Shown here in pieces: positions 1-10,640 of a stretch of 64,000 bases of DNA (positions are counted from its first letter, which is position 1; every line of letters begins with the position of its first letter). Made by a program: the position numbers and the translations under genes. The DNA lies in the NCBI RefSeq assembly GCF_000255705.1, contig NZ_JH636441.1:956378-1020377 (forward strand), in the 5' to 3' direction. The notes beneath the pieces were generated by a model. That model was not told where the DNA came from. It worked only from the letters and a program-made list of their open reading frames with translations, and ran no database searches. Source of the stretch: Zavarzinella formosa DSM 19928. GTDB taxonomy: Bacteria; Planctomycetota; Planctomycetia; Gemmatales; Gemmataceae.

Positions 1-72
1 CGCCGCTAAAACAGGGACAGCTGCCACGGCAAATATCAAGGCACCCGTCAAGAAGAGGGGATTCTTTTTCAT
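1..72 (-). CDS. N-terminus of a secreted protein, cut by the window edge
   Basis: Only the first 24 codons are in the window, read on the minus strand from an ATG at 72. They begin MKKNPLFLTGALIF and end PVLAA, a clear signal peptide: two lysines, a hydrophobic core and a small-residue cleavage region. A ribosome site (GGAG, 7 bases before the ATG) supports the start. The gene lies 20 bases downstream of the NTF2-like gene on the same strand, so the two are probably cotranscribed. Nothing can be said about the mature protein. Confidence 0.7.
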   Translation of the reverse strand, partial: MKKNPLFLTGALIFAVAAVPVLAA

Positions 73-92
73 GATGTTTCTCCGGTTGGTGA

Positions 93-1034
93 TTACTTGG
101 CGACCGGGGTTTTGTGATACGTCAGCTTGATGTCCGGCCGGGGCTGGCCGTTCAACTGACGCTTCGTGGATGACCATTCAAAGGTCTTTTCATCCACGAA
201 TTTCCATGCGGGAGCCGAAGAAGATTCGGACCCGTCCGCCGTCACCCCGACAGCATCCACATTCCAACTGTTTCCATCGCGGGTCCAGTCGGCTTCCCCG
301 CGACCGCCAAGCGAATCGAACACCCATGAATGAAGTTGGTCGGCCACCGGATCGTAACCGATCATCATGGTGGTGCCGAGAATCTCCGTGTCCTTGAACT
401 TGACGGTCTGCTCGACCATGATGTACGCCCGGTTCTTCGTCCATTTGGCGCTCAGGGTTTGGATTTGGTCCCCTTCTTTGCTGCTCCAATCGCCGATCAG
501 CCATTCCAATGGCTTCAGTTGCTCATTAGAAAGGGCATACTCGGAAAAGGGTTCGTCGGGGGGCAGATCCCGCACCCGGCTGAACTGCCACTTTTTGGTG
601 TCGGCATTCAAAACCATCACCGCCTCGAACGTGTTGGTTTCCGTGCCTTCGGCCGAGGTCAGTTCGGCCGTGCCAAGCAACAGAGCCACTGACCCGCCAA
701 CGATTTTGACGTTCTTGACCGCGACAGACAATTTGTTGCCGCCATTCGGCTTGCATACCGCTTTCAGGCTTTCAGAAATAGCGGCTCGATTTTGAACCTT
801 GCCGTCTTCATCAAACAGTTCGGCGTCTTCAGTCCAAAGACCCAGAACAGTTTGAAGATCGCCTTTATTGAAGGCTTCGCCGTAAGTTTTCAATGCTTCC
901 CGCACGGGAAGGTCTTGCTGAGCTTTGGGAGCAGAAGAATCTTGCAGGGGCCGCAGGGTTGTTTGAGTGAGGGCGTATCCCCCGCTGAACAACACACCCG
1001 CGATCACCGCAAAAATCGCCAGACGACGCAACAT
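93..1034 (-). CDS. Secreted SnoaL/DUF4440 (NTF2-like) protein with a second lipocalin-like half
   Basis: Predicted exported protein of 313 aa. I start it at the internal ATG at 1034 (MLRRLAIFAVIAG) because that gives a signal peptide and has GGAG 8 bases upstream; the frame is open for 21 more codons. Residues about 40-160 (VREALKTYGEAFNKGD, then LWTEDAELFDEDG) match the SnoaL-like/DUF4440 fold of the NTF2 superfamily, seen in planctomycete proteins labelled SgcJ/EcaC-like. Residues about 175-310 (LEWLIGDWSSKEGD) look like the beta-rich DUF1579-type domain. Such domains often bind small ligands; no substrate can be named and no catalytic residues are assigned. It appears to head an operon with the truncated secreted gene that follows. 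Confidence 0.7.
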   Translation of the reverse strand: MLRRLAIFAVIAGVLFSGGYALTQTTLRPLQDSSAPKAQQDLPVREALKTYGEAFNKGDLQTVLGLWTEDAELFDEDGKVQNRAAISESLKAVCKPNGGNKLSVAVKNVKIVGGSVALLLGTAELTSAEGTETNTFEAVMVLNADTKKWQFSRVRDLPPDEPFSEYALSNEQLKPLEWLIGDWSSKEGDQIQTLSAKWTKNRAYIMVEQTVKFKDTEILGTTMMIGYDPVADQLHSWVFDSLGGRGEADWTRDGNSWNVDAVGVTADGSESSSAPAWKFVDEKTFEWSSTKRQLNGQPRPDIKLTYHKTPVAK

Positions 1035-1333
1035 GATGTAACTCCGGGAGAAGAGATAACCCGGCCTATTAATAGATCGGTCATCCGCCGGGATCACGAT
1101 GCAAATGATGAAATGTGGAACAACTGAAAAACAATCTTAAAAGTAATCACAAACCCCTTGACTTGCCTTCAATTCTGATCGAGTTTTTCGTGTCGGGACG
1201 GTCGTGTGGAAAATTCACATTCCACCGCCTGCAAGGTTTCAGGGAGATTTCGCCGGGCTTTTCCAACATGGCAATCATCCGGGTGTCGGGTACACTGGCA
1301 GTTTGAGGTAGACCAGCCGGAGAAGCCGCCGCC
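1035..1333. other. Divergent intergenic region between the NTF2-like gene and mutS
   Basis: About 300 bases separate two divergent genes, so both promoters should lie here. A TTGACT hexamer at about 1158 on the plus strand is a possible -35 box, but no convincing -10 follows at the right distance. No RNA gene or repeat was recognised. Confidence 0.4.
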
Positions 1334-3832
1334 ATGTCCACGCCGATGATGCAGCAATACCACGAGGCCAAATCGCGGTATCCCGGCATGCTTCTGCTTT
1401 TCCGTATGGGGGATTTTTTCGAGACGTTCGAGGAGGATGCGGAACTCATCTCCAAAGTCCTTGGCCTCACCCTCACCAGCCGGGACAACAACATTCCGAT
1501 GGCGGGAGTTCCCGCGAAATCCGTCGATATTTACCTCCGGAAACTCTTACAAGCCGGGCATCGCGTGGCGGTGTGCGATCAGGTGGAAGATGCCGCCCTC
1601 GCCAAGGGACTGGTCAAACGGGATATCACCCGCGTCATCACACCCGGCACGGTGACCGAAGACGAAATGCTGGAGCCGGGCCGGCCCAACCTGCTGGTCG
1701 CATTGGTCCCCGGAAAAAACTGTTTCGGCGTCGCTTGGGTGGAGGCCACCACCGGTGAATTCTTCGCCACGGACATTCCCGTCAACCGGCTTCCCGATGA
1801 ACTCACCCGTCTGAACCCGGCCGAGTGCCTGTGGCCGGATGGCTCCCTCGGCAGTGTTCCCGAAAGCATCTCGGCTTTGCTGGGTCGCACCCTCACCGGC
1901 CGGCCCGATTGGAACTTTGACCCCGACACGGCGAAGGGCATTCTCTTCAAGCACTTGCAAGTCATCACCGCCGGGGGCTTCGGCTTCCGGGATGAACAAC
2001 CCGCCCTTGTCGCCGCCGGAGCGTTGGTCATCTACCTTCAAGAAACATTGAAGGCGTCTCTCGCCCACGTGCGGCAACTCAAGCCATACCACGCCGACCG
2101 ATTGCTGGCCCTTGATGAAGTCACCCGGCGAAGCCTGGAATTGACACGCACTTTGCGGGACAACCAACGGGATGGCAGTCTGCTCGGCGTAATGGATCGC
2201 ACGGTCACCGCAATGGGAGCGCGCACCCTGCACGATGCGATTCTCTCGCCGCTCGGGGAGATTCCCGCGATCAATGCCCGGCTTGATGCCGTTGAGGAAT
2301 TGCTGACAGACAACCATACCCGACAATCCTTGCGGGATTTGCTCGGGGCCATCCCGGACATGCAACGACTCACCACACGAGTCAGCACCGGCCGGGCCTC
2401 CCCAAAGGATCTCGTTGGCGTCGGCCGGGCATTGCGGATGCTCCCGGCCATCAAGGCGAAGGTCACCAGTCGCAAGGCGAAACTCCTCAACGAACTCGAA
2501 CAACGATTGGAACTCTGCCCTGACTTGCGTGAACTGCTGGATTCCTCACTGGCTGATGATCCGCCTTATAACCCCAAAGATGGCGGGGTGATCCGCGAGG
2601 GTTTTCATGCCGATCTTGATGAACTTCGCCGACTCTCCCGCGAAGGAAAAGACTGGCTGGCGAAGTATCAGGCCGACGAAGTGTTGCGGACGAACATTCC
2701 GAGTTTGAAGGTCGGCTACAACCAAGTTCACGGCTATTACATCGAAGTCACGCACGCCCATGTCGGCAAGATTCCGGCCGACTACCAACGGCGGCAGACC
2801 CTTAAAAATGCCGAACGATACATCACGCCGCAATTGAAGGAATACGAGGAAAAGGTTCTAACTGCCCAAGACCGCGCCCTCGGGTTGGAGGTCGAACTCT
2901 TCGCCCGCATCCGCGAACAGGTGGCCGCCCAAACACATCGCATTTTGAACACGGCCGAAGTGCTGGCGATGCTCGACTTTTTGTGTTCGCTGGCGGAACT
3001 CGCTTCTTCCCGTCGCTATGTTCGGCCGCAGCTTGTCACGGAACCAATCCTCGAAATCCGCGAAGGTCGGCATCCGGTTCTCGATCAAACGCTTCCCGCC
3101 GGGACGTTTGTTCCCAACGATGTTTTATTGGGACCGGACACCGGCCGATTCTGGCTCATCACCGGGCCAAACATGGCGGGAAAATCCGTCCTCATCAAGC
3201 AAACCGCGTTGATCGCTCTGCTCGCCCACCTCGGCAGTTTTGTCCCCGCGCAATCGGCCAAGGTGGGGCTGGCGGATCGTATCTTCACTCGCGTTGGCGC
3301 CAGCGACGAACTCTCACGCGGTCTCAGCACCTTCATGGTGGAGATGACAGAGGCCGCGAACATTCTGAATAATGCGACCCCCCGCAGCGTGGTGATCCTC
3401 GACGAACTCGGCCGGGGAACCAGCACCTATGACGGCGTCTCGCTGGCGTGGGCCATCACGGAAAATCTGCACGACACGGTCGGCTGCCGGTCGATGTTCG
3501 CCACGCATTACCACGAACTCGCCCAACTGGCCGAATCGCTGGATTGCCTGCGAAATCATCACGTGCAAGTGCGGGAACTGGACAACGACGTGGTCTTCCT
3601 GCACAAGATCGCCCCCGGCAGCGCCCGACGAAGTTATGGCGTCCACGTTGCCAAACTGGCCGGCATCCCCGAGGGGGTGTTGAAACGGGCCAACGAAGTG
3701 CTGACCGTGCTGGAAACCCGCCATCAACTTCCGGAAACTCGCCGGATTATCGTCGGCCCCCCGGAGAAACCCCGGAAGAAAAAACTGAAGCCGGATGCCG
3801 GGCCGTCACTGTTTGGAATGGAAGAAGGATGA
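1334..3832 (+). CDS. mutS: DNA mismatch repair protein MutS
   Basis: MutS recognises mispaired and unpaired bases and, with MutL, starts strand-specific repair in the cytoplasm. The 832-aa length and domain order fit MutS1. The mismatch-wedge Phe-x-Glu motif is present near residue 28 (GDFFETF). The connector, lever and clamp regions follow. The ATPase has Walker A GPNMAGKS at 611-618 and Walker B ILDELGRGTSTYDG around Asp690/Glu691, followed by the FATHYHEL signature. The ATG at 1334 is preceded by CCGGAGAAG and directly precedes MMQQYHEAKSRYPG, the usual MutS start. No mutL is nearby; the gene stands alone. The basic tail (RKKKLK) before SLFGMEEG is common in the family. Confidence 0.98.
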   Translation: MSTPMMQQYHEAKSRYPGMLLLFRMGDFFETFEEDAELISKVLGLTLTSRDNNIPMAGVPAKSVDIYLRKLLQAGHRVAVCDQVEDAALAKGLVKRDITRVITPGTVTEDEMLEPGRPNLLVALVPGKNCFGVAWVEATTGEFFATDIPVNRLPDELTRLNPAECLWPDGSLGSVPESISALLGRTLTGRPDWNFDPDTAKGILFKHLQVITAGGFGFRDEQPALVAAGALVIYLQETLKASLAHVRQLKPYHADRLLALDEVTRRSLELTRTLRDNQRDGSLLGVMDRTVTAMGARTLHDAILSPLGEIPAINARLDAVEELLTDNHTRQSLRDLLGAIPDMQRLTTRVSTGRASPKDLVGVGRALRMLPAIKAKVTSRKAKLLNELEQRLELCPDLRELLDSSLADDPPYNPKDGGVIREGFHADLDELRRLSREGKDWLAKYQADEVLRTNIPSLKVGYNQVHGYYIEVTHAHVGKIPADYQRRQTLKNAERYITPQLKEYEEKVLTAQDRALGLEVELFARIREQVAAQTHRILNTAEVLAMLDFLCSLAELASSRRYVRPQLVTEPILEIREGRHPVLDQTLPAGTFVPNDVLLGPDTGRFWLITGPNMAGKSVLIKQTALIALLAHLGSFVPAQSAKVGLADRIFTRVGASDELSRGLSTFMVEMTEAANILNNATPRSVVILDELGRGTSTYDGVSLAWAITENLHDTVGCRSMFATHYHELAQLAESLDCLRNHHVQVRELDNDVVFLHKIAPGSARRSYGVHVAKLAGIPEGVLKRANEVLTVLETRHQLPETRRIIVGPPEKPRKKKLKPDAGPSLFGMEEG

Positions 3833-4267
3833 GTCGCAGGTTTCTTGTGTCGCGTGCCGGACACAGGCTCCCGACTGGCTACCAGCACAAGTCCGAAGGC
3901 CTCACAAAAGCCTTCTAAATTCTCATTAATTATTTCTAACAGATGATGTTAATAGAGACTCAAACAACTTTCATTAATTTTCACATATCAGATTTTGAAT
4001 TGGCTCACAAAATGCACTGGTCAAGCCTCGGATTGAGCAATCAAAATTTGTCTCATGACAAATGCCTGTTCTGACGATTCCAAACCGCAAAGAACTATTT
4101 CTGGCTATGATCGGACAACACCAATCGCATTGGGATTACAAATCCGTCACGAGTGCCCTAATGGTGGTTTCATGCGTTTGACCGGCTGGATATAGTTGGT
4201 ATTGACAGACCCGAAGAGCCTCCCCTCATCTTCTTTGGGTAACGTCGGCTTCTCCCGAGGCACGTTG
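3833..4267. other. AT-rich intergenic region between mutS and the sedolisin gene
   Basis: No gene is supported in these 435 bases, which are clearly more AT-rich than the flanks. A perfect 7-bp inverted repeat with a TCAT loop lies at 4046-4063 (ATTTGTC/GACAAAT); it has no T-run and may be an operator or only a weak hairpin. The sequence could encode nothing longer than accidental short frames. Confidence 0.5.
4178..4205 (+). promoter_or_regulatory. Possible sigma70-type promoter of the sedolisin gene
   Basis: TTGACC at 4178-4183 and TATTGA at 4200-4205 are separated by 16 bases, about 60 bases ahead of the chosen ATG at 4268. Spacing and position fit a promoter, but the -10 match is imperfect and nothing else supports it. 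Confidence 0.3.
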
Positions 4268-5641
4268 ATGCTCTCCCGGAAATCCCTTCGCACCCGTCGT
4301 CTCTGTTTTGAAACTCTAGAAGCCCGCGACCAACCAAGCGTTGGCTCGGCGGTGCATTTAAATCTCCAAGCCCAAGCCTCCACAAGCGGCCCGGACGGCG
4401 GACTGACTCCGGCCGAGATGCGCAAAGCCTACGGATTCGATCAACTCAAGGATGATGGAGCCGGCCAGACGATTGCCATCGTGGTGGCCTACGACGATCC
4501 GAACATTGCCTCCGATCTGGCGACATTCGACCAAGCCTTTGGCTTGGCGGCTCCCCCATCGTTCAACAAGGCCGATGTGCCGGGAACTACCGTCGATGCC
4601 GGGTGGTCCGGGGAAACAGCCTTGGATGTGGAGTGGGCGCATGCCGTCGCTCCCAAAGCAAACATTCTGCTGGTCGAAGCCCAATCGGCCTCGACGAATG
4701 ATCTCATCGCCGCCGTGGACTATGCGAGACAACAGGCCGGTGTTTCCGTCGTCTCCATGAGTTGGGGCGGGAGCGAGTTCGCCAACGAGGCCGCCCAAGA
4801 GGATTTGTTCACCACACCGGCCGGACACACGCCGGTGTCTTTCGTGGCGGCGGCCGGCGACGACGGAGCGGCCGACGGTGCCGAATGGCCGGCCTCTTCG
4901 CCGAATGTTCTGGCGGTGGGCGGAACCAAGCTGACTTTGGATTCATCCGGCAATTATTCAACAGAAACAGGGTGGTCTGGCAGCGGTGGCGGCTACAGCG
5001 AGTATCTGGCTGATCCCCGTTCGACATCCTCACCCGTCGGGCGAGGCGTGCCGGATGTCGCCTATGATGCCGACCCGAACAGCGGATTCGCCGTTTACGA
5101 CAGCGTCGCCGATTCCACCGGGCGCGCCGGTTGGATGGTGGTCGGCGGAACCAGCGCCGGTTCGCCGCAATGGGCCGGGTTGCTTGCATTGGTCAATCAA
5201 CAACGGGCCGATAATGGCCTCGCGGCGATTAGCAATGTCACCGACGCGATTTACAAACTCCCCTCAACAGACTTCCACGACATTACCACCGGGTATAACG
5301 GCTACTCGGCCGGGCCCGGTTACGATCACGTCACCGGTTTGGGTTCGCCGATCGCAAACCTTCTGGTGAACGATCTGGCCAACGGAACCACTGGAACGAC
5401 CACCACTACGCCGGTTTCCGTGACGCCACCGGTGACCACCACTCCCACCGATCCGGTGACAACGACACCGACGCCACCAGTGACAACCGATCCGACTCCG
5501 CCGGTGTCCACCACGCCTACGCCATCTCCGGTAAGTTCCCAGCCGGTGTGGTACATCTGGTGGGATGCCTATGGCAATCTGCATATCTCGGCAGGTCCGT
5601 CCGGCTTTGGAGGAGGCCACACCGGCCGATATTGGTGGTAA
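4268..5641 (+). CDS. Sedolisin-family (S53) serine peptidase, extracellular
   Basis: Predicted acid-type serine-carboxyl peptidase of 457 aa. I start at the ATG at 4268 (MLSRKSLRTRRL, CGAGG 9 bases upstream) rather than an upstream TTG. The N-terminus carries an Arg-rich stretch and FETLEARDQPS, the LE-R type leader found on many planctomycete surface proteins. Catalytic residues are visible: Glu116-x3-Asp120 in SGETALDVEW, the oxyanion Asp198 in AAAGDDG, and Ser296 in GGTSAGSP. The Ca-site signatures FHDITTG and GYDHVTGLG follow. No long inhibitory prodomain is present, unlike classical sedolisins. From about residue 375 the chain is Thr/Pro-rich (repeated TTTPTPPVT), probably a wall or surface linker, ending in a Trp/Gly-rich tail. 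Substrate unknown. Confidence 0.9.
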   Translation: MLSRKSLRTRRLCFETLEARDQPSVGSAVHLNLQAQASTSGPDGGLTPAEMRKAYGFDQLKDDGAGQTIAIVVAYDDPNIASDLATFDQAFGLAAPPSFNKADVPGTTVDAGWSGETALDVEWAHAVAPKANILLVEAQSASTNDLIAAVDYARQQAGVSVVSMSWGGSEFANEAAQEDLFTTPAGHTPVSFVAAAGDDGAADGAEWPASSPNVLAVGGTKLTLDSSGNYSTETGWSGSGGGYSEYLADPRSTSSPVGRGVPDVAYDADPNSGFAVYDSVADSTGRAGWMVVGGTSAGSPQWAGLLALVNQQRADNGLAAISNVTDAIYKLPSTDFHDITTGYNGYSAGPGYDHVTGLGSPIANLLVNDLANGTTGTTTTTPVSVTPPVTTTPTDPVTTTPTPPVTTDPTPPVSTTPTPSPVSSQPVWYIWWDAYGNLHISAGPSGFGGGHTGRYWW

Positions 5642-5659
5642 TTTGACCTGGCCGGGGAA

Positions 5660-6097
5660 TCACTTGCTTTTCAAATCGAAATCAAGAGTGTTTTTCCCGG
5701 TCGTGATCGGATGAACCAAAGTGCTGGCTGAGTTGTATTTGGCCGGGATGGCTTCTGTCACCTCGGTCCGGTCTTTGCCGGGACTGGACGCATCGGGAAC
5801 CCGCTTTCCGGTTTCCTTCGGGTAATTGATGCTGACTTTGTTCTTCCCGATGCCCGGCCCCTTGTCGGCTGAAATCTGATATTTGCCATTCTTGATGACG
5901 CCCCCGGCGGTCGCCCCGAGAGTCCCTTCGACGGGCGTAAAGGTGATGCTTCCCTCGGGAACCGGCACGCCATCGAGCATGACCACACCGCTCACCTCGG
6001 CCGTCGGCGGCCCCTCCTTGCCGCAACCCGAAAACGCAAACCCCGCGAAGACGGCCATCAGCAAGACGCGCATCCGACCGGATCGACATGATCGCAT
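5660..6097 (-). CDS. Predicted lipoprotein with transthyretin/carboxypeptidase-regulatory-like fold
   Basis: A 145-aa lipoprotein typical of planctomycetes. The ATG at 6097 has GGAG 6 bases upstream and gives MRSCRSGRMRVLLMAV followed by a lipobox, FAFSGCG, so Cys is the likely lipidation site. The mature part opens with AEVSGVVMLDGVPVPEG and SITFTPVEG, the start of a carboxypeptidase-regulatory-like/transthyretin beta sandwich, and ends with ALS-like strands (TLDFDLKSK). It lies 82 bases downstream of a DUF1559 gene on the same strand, a pairing seen again and again in planctomycete genomes. Function unknown; the pair may act in surface or secretion functions. Confidence 0.75.
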   Translation of the reverse strand: MRSCRSGRMRVLLMAVFAGFAFSGCGKEGPPTAEVSGVVMLDGVPVPEGSITFTPVEGTLGATAGGVIKNGKYQISADKGPGIGKNKVSINYPKETGKRVPDASSPGKDRTEVTEAIPAKYNSASTLVHPITTGKNTLDFDLKSK

Positions 6098-6179
6098 GAA
6101 CAACTCCAAAAATGAATGATTCAACCAGACCGGTCGCGCTCCCGGCCGGGCAATGACGAAGCACATCAATGCTGCCTGC

Positions 6180-7121
<942 letters not shown>

Positions 7122-7262
7122 GTGTCACCCCATCAGCACAAATAAGGAAATATAAAAATCAACAAATAAAGAGGGCTAATCCGGTTGTGGAAAGACGTTC
7201 CACCGGGGGCTTCGTGAAGAGGTGAAATAAATGTAATCGACGAGAAATAGGATGTCAATCAT

Positions 7263-7293
7263 AAAAGCACGATGTTACGAACATCGTGCTTTT
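7263..7293 (-). terminator. Perfect hairpin terminator downstream of the DUF3309 gene
   Basis: AAAAGCACGATGTT and its exact complement AACATCGTGCTTTT flank a 3-base loop. Because the hairpin is perfectly symmetric, it has A-rich and T-rich flanks in both directions and could stop transcription either way. It lies 130 bases beyond the stop of the minus-strand DUF3309 gene and about 140 bases upstream of the minus-strand DUF1559 gene, insulating the two. Apart from this hairpin the 303-base gap 7122-7424 holds nothing recognisable. Confidence 0.75.
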
Positions 7294-7424
7294 GCCATTC
7301 GCCACTCTGGTGATTTCCCTGTGGTGATCCGAAGAAAGAGGACGGGCTGTTCCGTTCCCGGTGTCAGCCCGCCCATGCACAATCGAAGCCGGTCTTCGTT
7401 GTTTCAACTCACGAGCTTTTCCAG

Positions 7425-7625
7425 TCAGGGAACGACAACGGGACCGGACACGGTGGTTGGCCCCCATCCCCAAGGGAAAATACCCATGATTAACAACACA
7501 ACCAAAATCACCACCAGCAGCGACAGCAATCCCGAAGGGCGATATCCCCAACCGCGTGAATGCGGATAGGCCGGAAGACTGCCAAGAAGAAGCACAATCA
7601 ACACAATTAATAGGATGGTTCCCAT
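7425..7625 (-). CDS. DUF3309 family small membrane protein
   Basis: A 66-aa protein starting MGTILLIVLIVLLLGSLP, with a second hydrophobic segment near residues 34-50. The centre PHSRGWGYRPSG is the DUF3309 signature. Two transmembrane helices with a short polar hairpin are predicted. The ATG at 7625 has GGAG 8 bases upstream; an ATG 10 codons earlier exists but would add a non-conserved tail. The family is common in bacteria and often appears near stress genes, but has no known function. It lies between a histidine kinase and a strong hairpin terminator, and is probably a single-gene unit. Confidence 0.85.
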   Translation of the reverse strand: MGTILLIVLIVLLLGSLPAYPHSRGWGYRPSGLLSLLVVILVVLLIMGIFPWGWGPTTVSGPVVVP

Positions 7626-7780
7626 GATGAATTCTCCAGAAGGCACTTGGATCAAACGAGACGTTGACCACTAATCAAGGTGCAATCTGGATGCCGGAAT
7701 CCGGCGGGAATTGATTTTCAACCAAAATGATTGGTGATTACCGAAATGGAGCGAATGACATTGATCGTCCGATCATTGCG

Positions 7781-10078
7781 TCATTGATCGAGCGTTTCCC
7801 GAATCTTTCGGGCCAGATCTTCCGGAGAAAACGGCTTTTGGAGGAAGTTCAACATGTTCGACTTCACGCCGTGCCTGACCACCTCATCCTCGGTGTGCCC
7901 GCTCATGTACAACACTCGGATGTCGGGCCTCTCAACGATCAACCGTTCGGCCAGATCTCTTCCGCCCATGCCGGGCATGACCACATCGGTCGCCAGCAGG
8001 TTGATCGATCCGGGGTGTTCCGCGGCGACTTTGAGAGCTTCCTCGCCGTTTCTCGCCGACAAGACCAAGTATCCCGCGTCTTGGAGTTGTTTCCGGGCCA
8101 TTTCCCGAACCGCTTTTTCATCCTCCACCAAGAGAACGGTTTCATTTCCCAAAGACACGGAACGGATCTCCGGTTGTTTCTTCACGGTCGAGGCCGCCTG
8201 ACCGGCCCACGGCAAATGAATCCGGATGGTGGTGCCCCGGCCGGATTCACTGTCCACGAAGATGCGTCCATCGCTTTGGGTGACAATGCCGTGAACAACC
8301 GCCAACCCCAATCCCGTTCCCTTTCCGACTTCCTTGGTGGTGAAAAACGGTTCAAACAACCGGGCCTGGACCTCTTCGGACATTCCCGTGCCGTTGTCCG
8401 ACACGGAAAGGATGACGTAACGTCCGGCGGGATGGGACGAATCCCTGATTTCGTTTTCGACAAAACCCGTCTCGATGGTCACCGTCCCACCCCGCGGACT
8501 GGCATCGCGGGCATTGACCACAAGGTTCATAAGCACTTGTTCGAGTTGCACCGAGTCAGCCCGAACCGTGGCGGGTTCGTCGCTCAGACGGGTGATCAAT
8601 CGGATGTCTTCGCTGATGCCCCGACGCAGAATCCGTTGCGTGTCCCGGATGATCATGTTCAGATCCAAGACTTTTGGCGCAATCACCTGCTTTCGGCCAA
8701 ACGCGAGCAACTGCCGGGTAAGGCCGGCGGAACGTTCCCCGGCCAGTCGGATTTCCCCCACGATTTCCCGAGTCGGATCTTCGGCGGCCAGTGATTGCAA
8801 GAGCAAATCGCTGTAGCCGTTGATGATGGTCAGCAAGTTGTTGAAATCATGGGCGATGCCGCCGGCCAGCCGGCCGACAGCCTCCATTTTTTGGGCCTGT
8901 CGCAATTGTTCTTCAAGATGAATGCGGTCAGTCACGTCTTGGGCCAGGCAGAAAATACCCCCGAATTGTCCATCCCCGGTCATCAGAGCGGTATTGTGCC
9001 ATTCGCAGGTGATCGTCCGGCCGTCGCGGGTCAAATTCTCATTCAGGACATGACCGGGCATGTCGCCGGCCGCCACCCGGTTGAGGGCCGCCTCCACCTC
9101 GGCTCGCGTTGACGGCGGAACCAATCGATCAAAGGCCGATCCCATTTGCAGGGCCTCGGCCTTGTCGTACCCGAAAATGCGTTGCGCGGCGGGATTCCAG
9201 TCGATAATGCGAAAGTCCGGGGCCAGCAGGACATACGCCAGGGGCATCCGCTCAATGTGAAGTTGCAATCTCGCCAGCAACTTGTCCCGCTCAATGGCCG
9301 CTTTCCGCCGTTCGGTGAAGTCCTGCATCGCCCCGATCATCCGGGTCGGCCGGTCGTCATCATCCCGGAGCACATAGCCACGGGAGCCGACATGGGCAAA
9401 CGAACCATCCCGGCGACGGAACCGATATTCGGTCGCGTAATTTTGCCCGCCCGCCAAGGCCCGGTTGAGTTCAGCCAAGACTCGGGGACGGTCATCCGGA
9501 TGCAAATGATCGGCCCACCATCCGATTTCAAAAGTCTTGTCTTCCGGGTCAAAGCCGGACAGCGGTTGAAGGCCTTCCCCCCACCAAATATGGTCGGTTC
9601 GCATGTCCCAATCCCACACCGCATCCCCGGTTGCCTTGGCCAGCAAGCGAAAGCGTTCCTCTCGTTCCGCCAGATCCTTCTCCACCCGGCGTATCCGCAA
9701 AAGAGCTTTGACTTGGGCGAGCAGGATTGCCGGTTCCACGGGCTTGGTGAGGTAAACGTCGGCCCCTCCCTCCAACCCGGCGATCCGATCCTCATCCTCC
9801 ACCGCCTGTCCGGATAACATCAACACTGGCGTGGTGGACGTGGCCGGGTCGGCCTTCAACTGACGGCACACTTCGTTGCCATTTTGATCGGGGAGGATCA
9901 CATCCAGAACAATCAGATCAGTGCGATGCCCGGCCAGTTGGATTGCTTCACGGGCGGTTCCGGCCTCCTCCACCAAATAATTTTGAAGTCGCAAGAGAAA
10001 GGAAAGAGAGGTTCGGGCATCGTCATTGTCATCGACAACAAGAACGAGTGGCTTTGATTCCGGAGGCATCGATTTCAT
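7781..10078 (-). CDS. Hybrid sensor histidine kinase, REC-PAS-PAS-HisKA-HATPase-REC
   Basis: Predicted soluble two-component kinase, 765 aa from the ATG at 10078 ([16 protein letters not shown] 11 bases upstream). Order seen: receiver with phospho-acceptor Asp59 ([10 protein letters not shown]); a PAS domain near 145-265 ([15 protein letters not shown]); a second PAS near 280-400 ([16 protein letters not shown]); HisKA with His410 in [11 protein letters not shown]; HATPase with DNGTGMS and GTGLGLAVV; and a C-terminal receiver with Asp698 ([10 protein letters not shown]). No transmembrane segment is evident, so the PAS domains probably read a cytoplasmic signal. The H-box type is that of the NtrB/FixL-like DFNN group. 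No separate output regulator is adjacent, so the partner is unknown. Confidence 0.92.
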   Translation of the reverse strand: MKSMPPESKPLVLVVDDNDDARTSLSFLLRLQNYLVEEAGTAREAIQLAGHRTDLIVLDVILPDQNGNEVCRQLKADPATSTTPVLMLSGQAVEDEDRIAGLEGGADVYLTKPVEPAILLAQVKALLRIRRVEKDLAEREERFRLLAKATGDAVWDWDMRTDHIWWGEGLQPLSGFDPEDKTFEIGWWADHLHPDDRPRVLAELNRALAGGQNYATEYRFRRRDGSFAHVGSRGYVLRDDDDRPTRMIGAMQDFTERRKAAIERDKLLARLQLHIERMPLAYVLLAPDFRIIDWNPAAQRIFGYDKAEALQMGSAFDRLVPPSTRAEVEAALNRVAAGDMPGHVLNENLTRDGRTITCEWHNTALMTGDGQFGGIFCLAQDVTDRIHLEEQLRQAQKMEAVGRLAGGIAHDFNNLLTIINGYSDLLLQSLAAEDPTREIVGEIRLAGERSAGLTRQLLAFGRKQVIAPKVLDLNMIIRDTQRILRRGISEDIRLITRLSDEPATVRADSVQLEQVLMNLVVNARDASPRGGTVTIETGFVENEIRDSSHPAGRYVILSVSDNGTGMSEEVQARLFEPFFTTKEVGKGTGLGLAVVHGIVTQSDGRIFVDSESGRGTTIRIHLPWAGQAASTVKKQPEIRSVSLGNETVLLVEDEKAVREMARKQLQDAGYLVLSARNGEEALKVAAEHPGSINLLATDVVMPGMGGRDLAERLIVERPDIRVLYMSGHTEDEVVRHGVKSNMLNFLQKPFSPEDLARKIRETLDQ

Positions 10079-10550
10079 GGGGCTGCTTTCTCCGTCGCAA
10101 GAGAAATCAATTCGGTTTGGGGAAATACTTTCTCCCACGATCGGGGATACCCGCGAAACTTACTTTGGCCCGAATGACATGGTATTCGTTATTGCGGATG
10201 GGCGGTGTCGGAAGAATCTGAAAATGTTTGGTTCAATTGGATATTCAACCATATTTTTCGAGCGCCAGTGGATTTGAGGATGAGTATACCTCGCAAACCA
10301 CCAAGTTCCGAGAAAGAAAATTAGTCTTTTCCCGTCAGGGAGCAGGCACTTGCGACAAGCACAGATTCTTCACAAAAACTAAAATATAAAAGAAAAATAA
10401 TTAAAATAAATTCTTTTTAATTCGAATCAGTTGAATGATGCGTTGATGTTCTCGATCATCCAAAAAACGCTGGTGCAGCTTTAAGATGAAGGCCGGTGCG
10501 GAGTTTGCCTCTCCAATCATCGGGACGCGATCATTACTCTGGAGTCACCC
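10079..10550. other. Intergenic region upstream of the histidine kinase
   Basis: About 470 bases with no supported gene. The part at 10370-10430 is very AT-rich. It presumably carries the kinase promoter on the minus strand, but no clear -35/-10 pair was picked out. No repeats were found. Confidence 0.4.
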
Positions 10551-10640
10551 ATGTCTCGGCCGCTTGAAGAGCAAATCATCGTAATCACCGGTGCCTCTTC
10601 CGACATTGGCCGGGCCACTGCCCATTTGCTGGGCAGGCCG
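10551..10640 (+). pseudogene. Remnant of a short-chain dehydrogenase N-terminus
   Basis: The first 30 codons read MSRPLEEQIIVITGASSDIG followed by RATAHLL, the beginning of an SDR oxidoreductase with its TGxxxGxG cofactor-binding motif (here with Asp for the usual Gly). SDR similarity stops around 10635. The frame then runs on to 10796 with Arg/Leu-rich sequence that resembles nothing. A full SDR needs about 250 residues, and no continuation was seen in other frames. This is best read as a 5' fragment left by deletion. The stretch 10641-10993 beyond it holds no recognisable gene. Confidence 0.6.

Noticed and set aside
1547-2503. Long minus-strand open frame inside mutS
   Set aside because: It is a shadow of the GC-rich, codon-biased mutS frame; the plus-strand protein carries all MutS motifs and the opposite frame has none.
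4046-4063. Riboswitch or terminator after mutS
   Set aside because: A 7-bp hairpin alone, without T-run or conserved core, is too weak to call; kept only as a note in the gap description.
7727-8794. 355-codon plus-strand frame opposite the histidine kinase
   Set aside because: It runs antisense to the HATPase and receiver region, whose motifs fix the coding strand. Long antisense frames are normal at this G+C.
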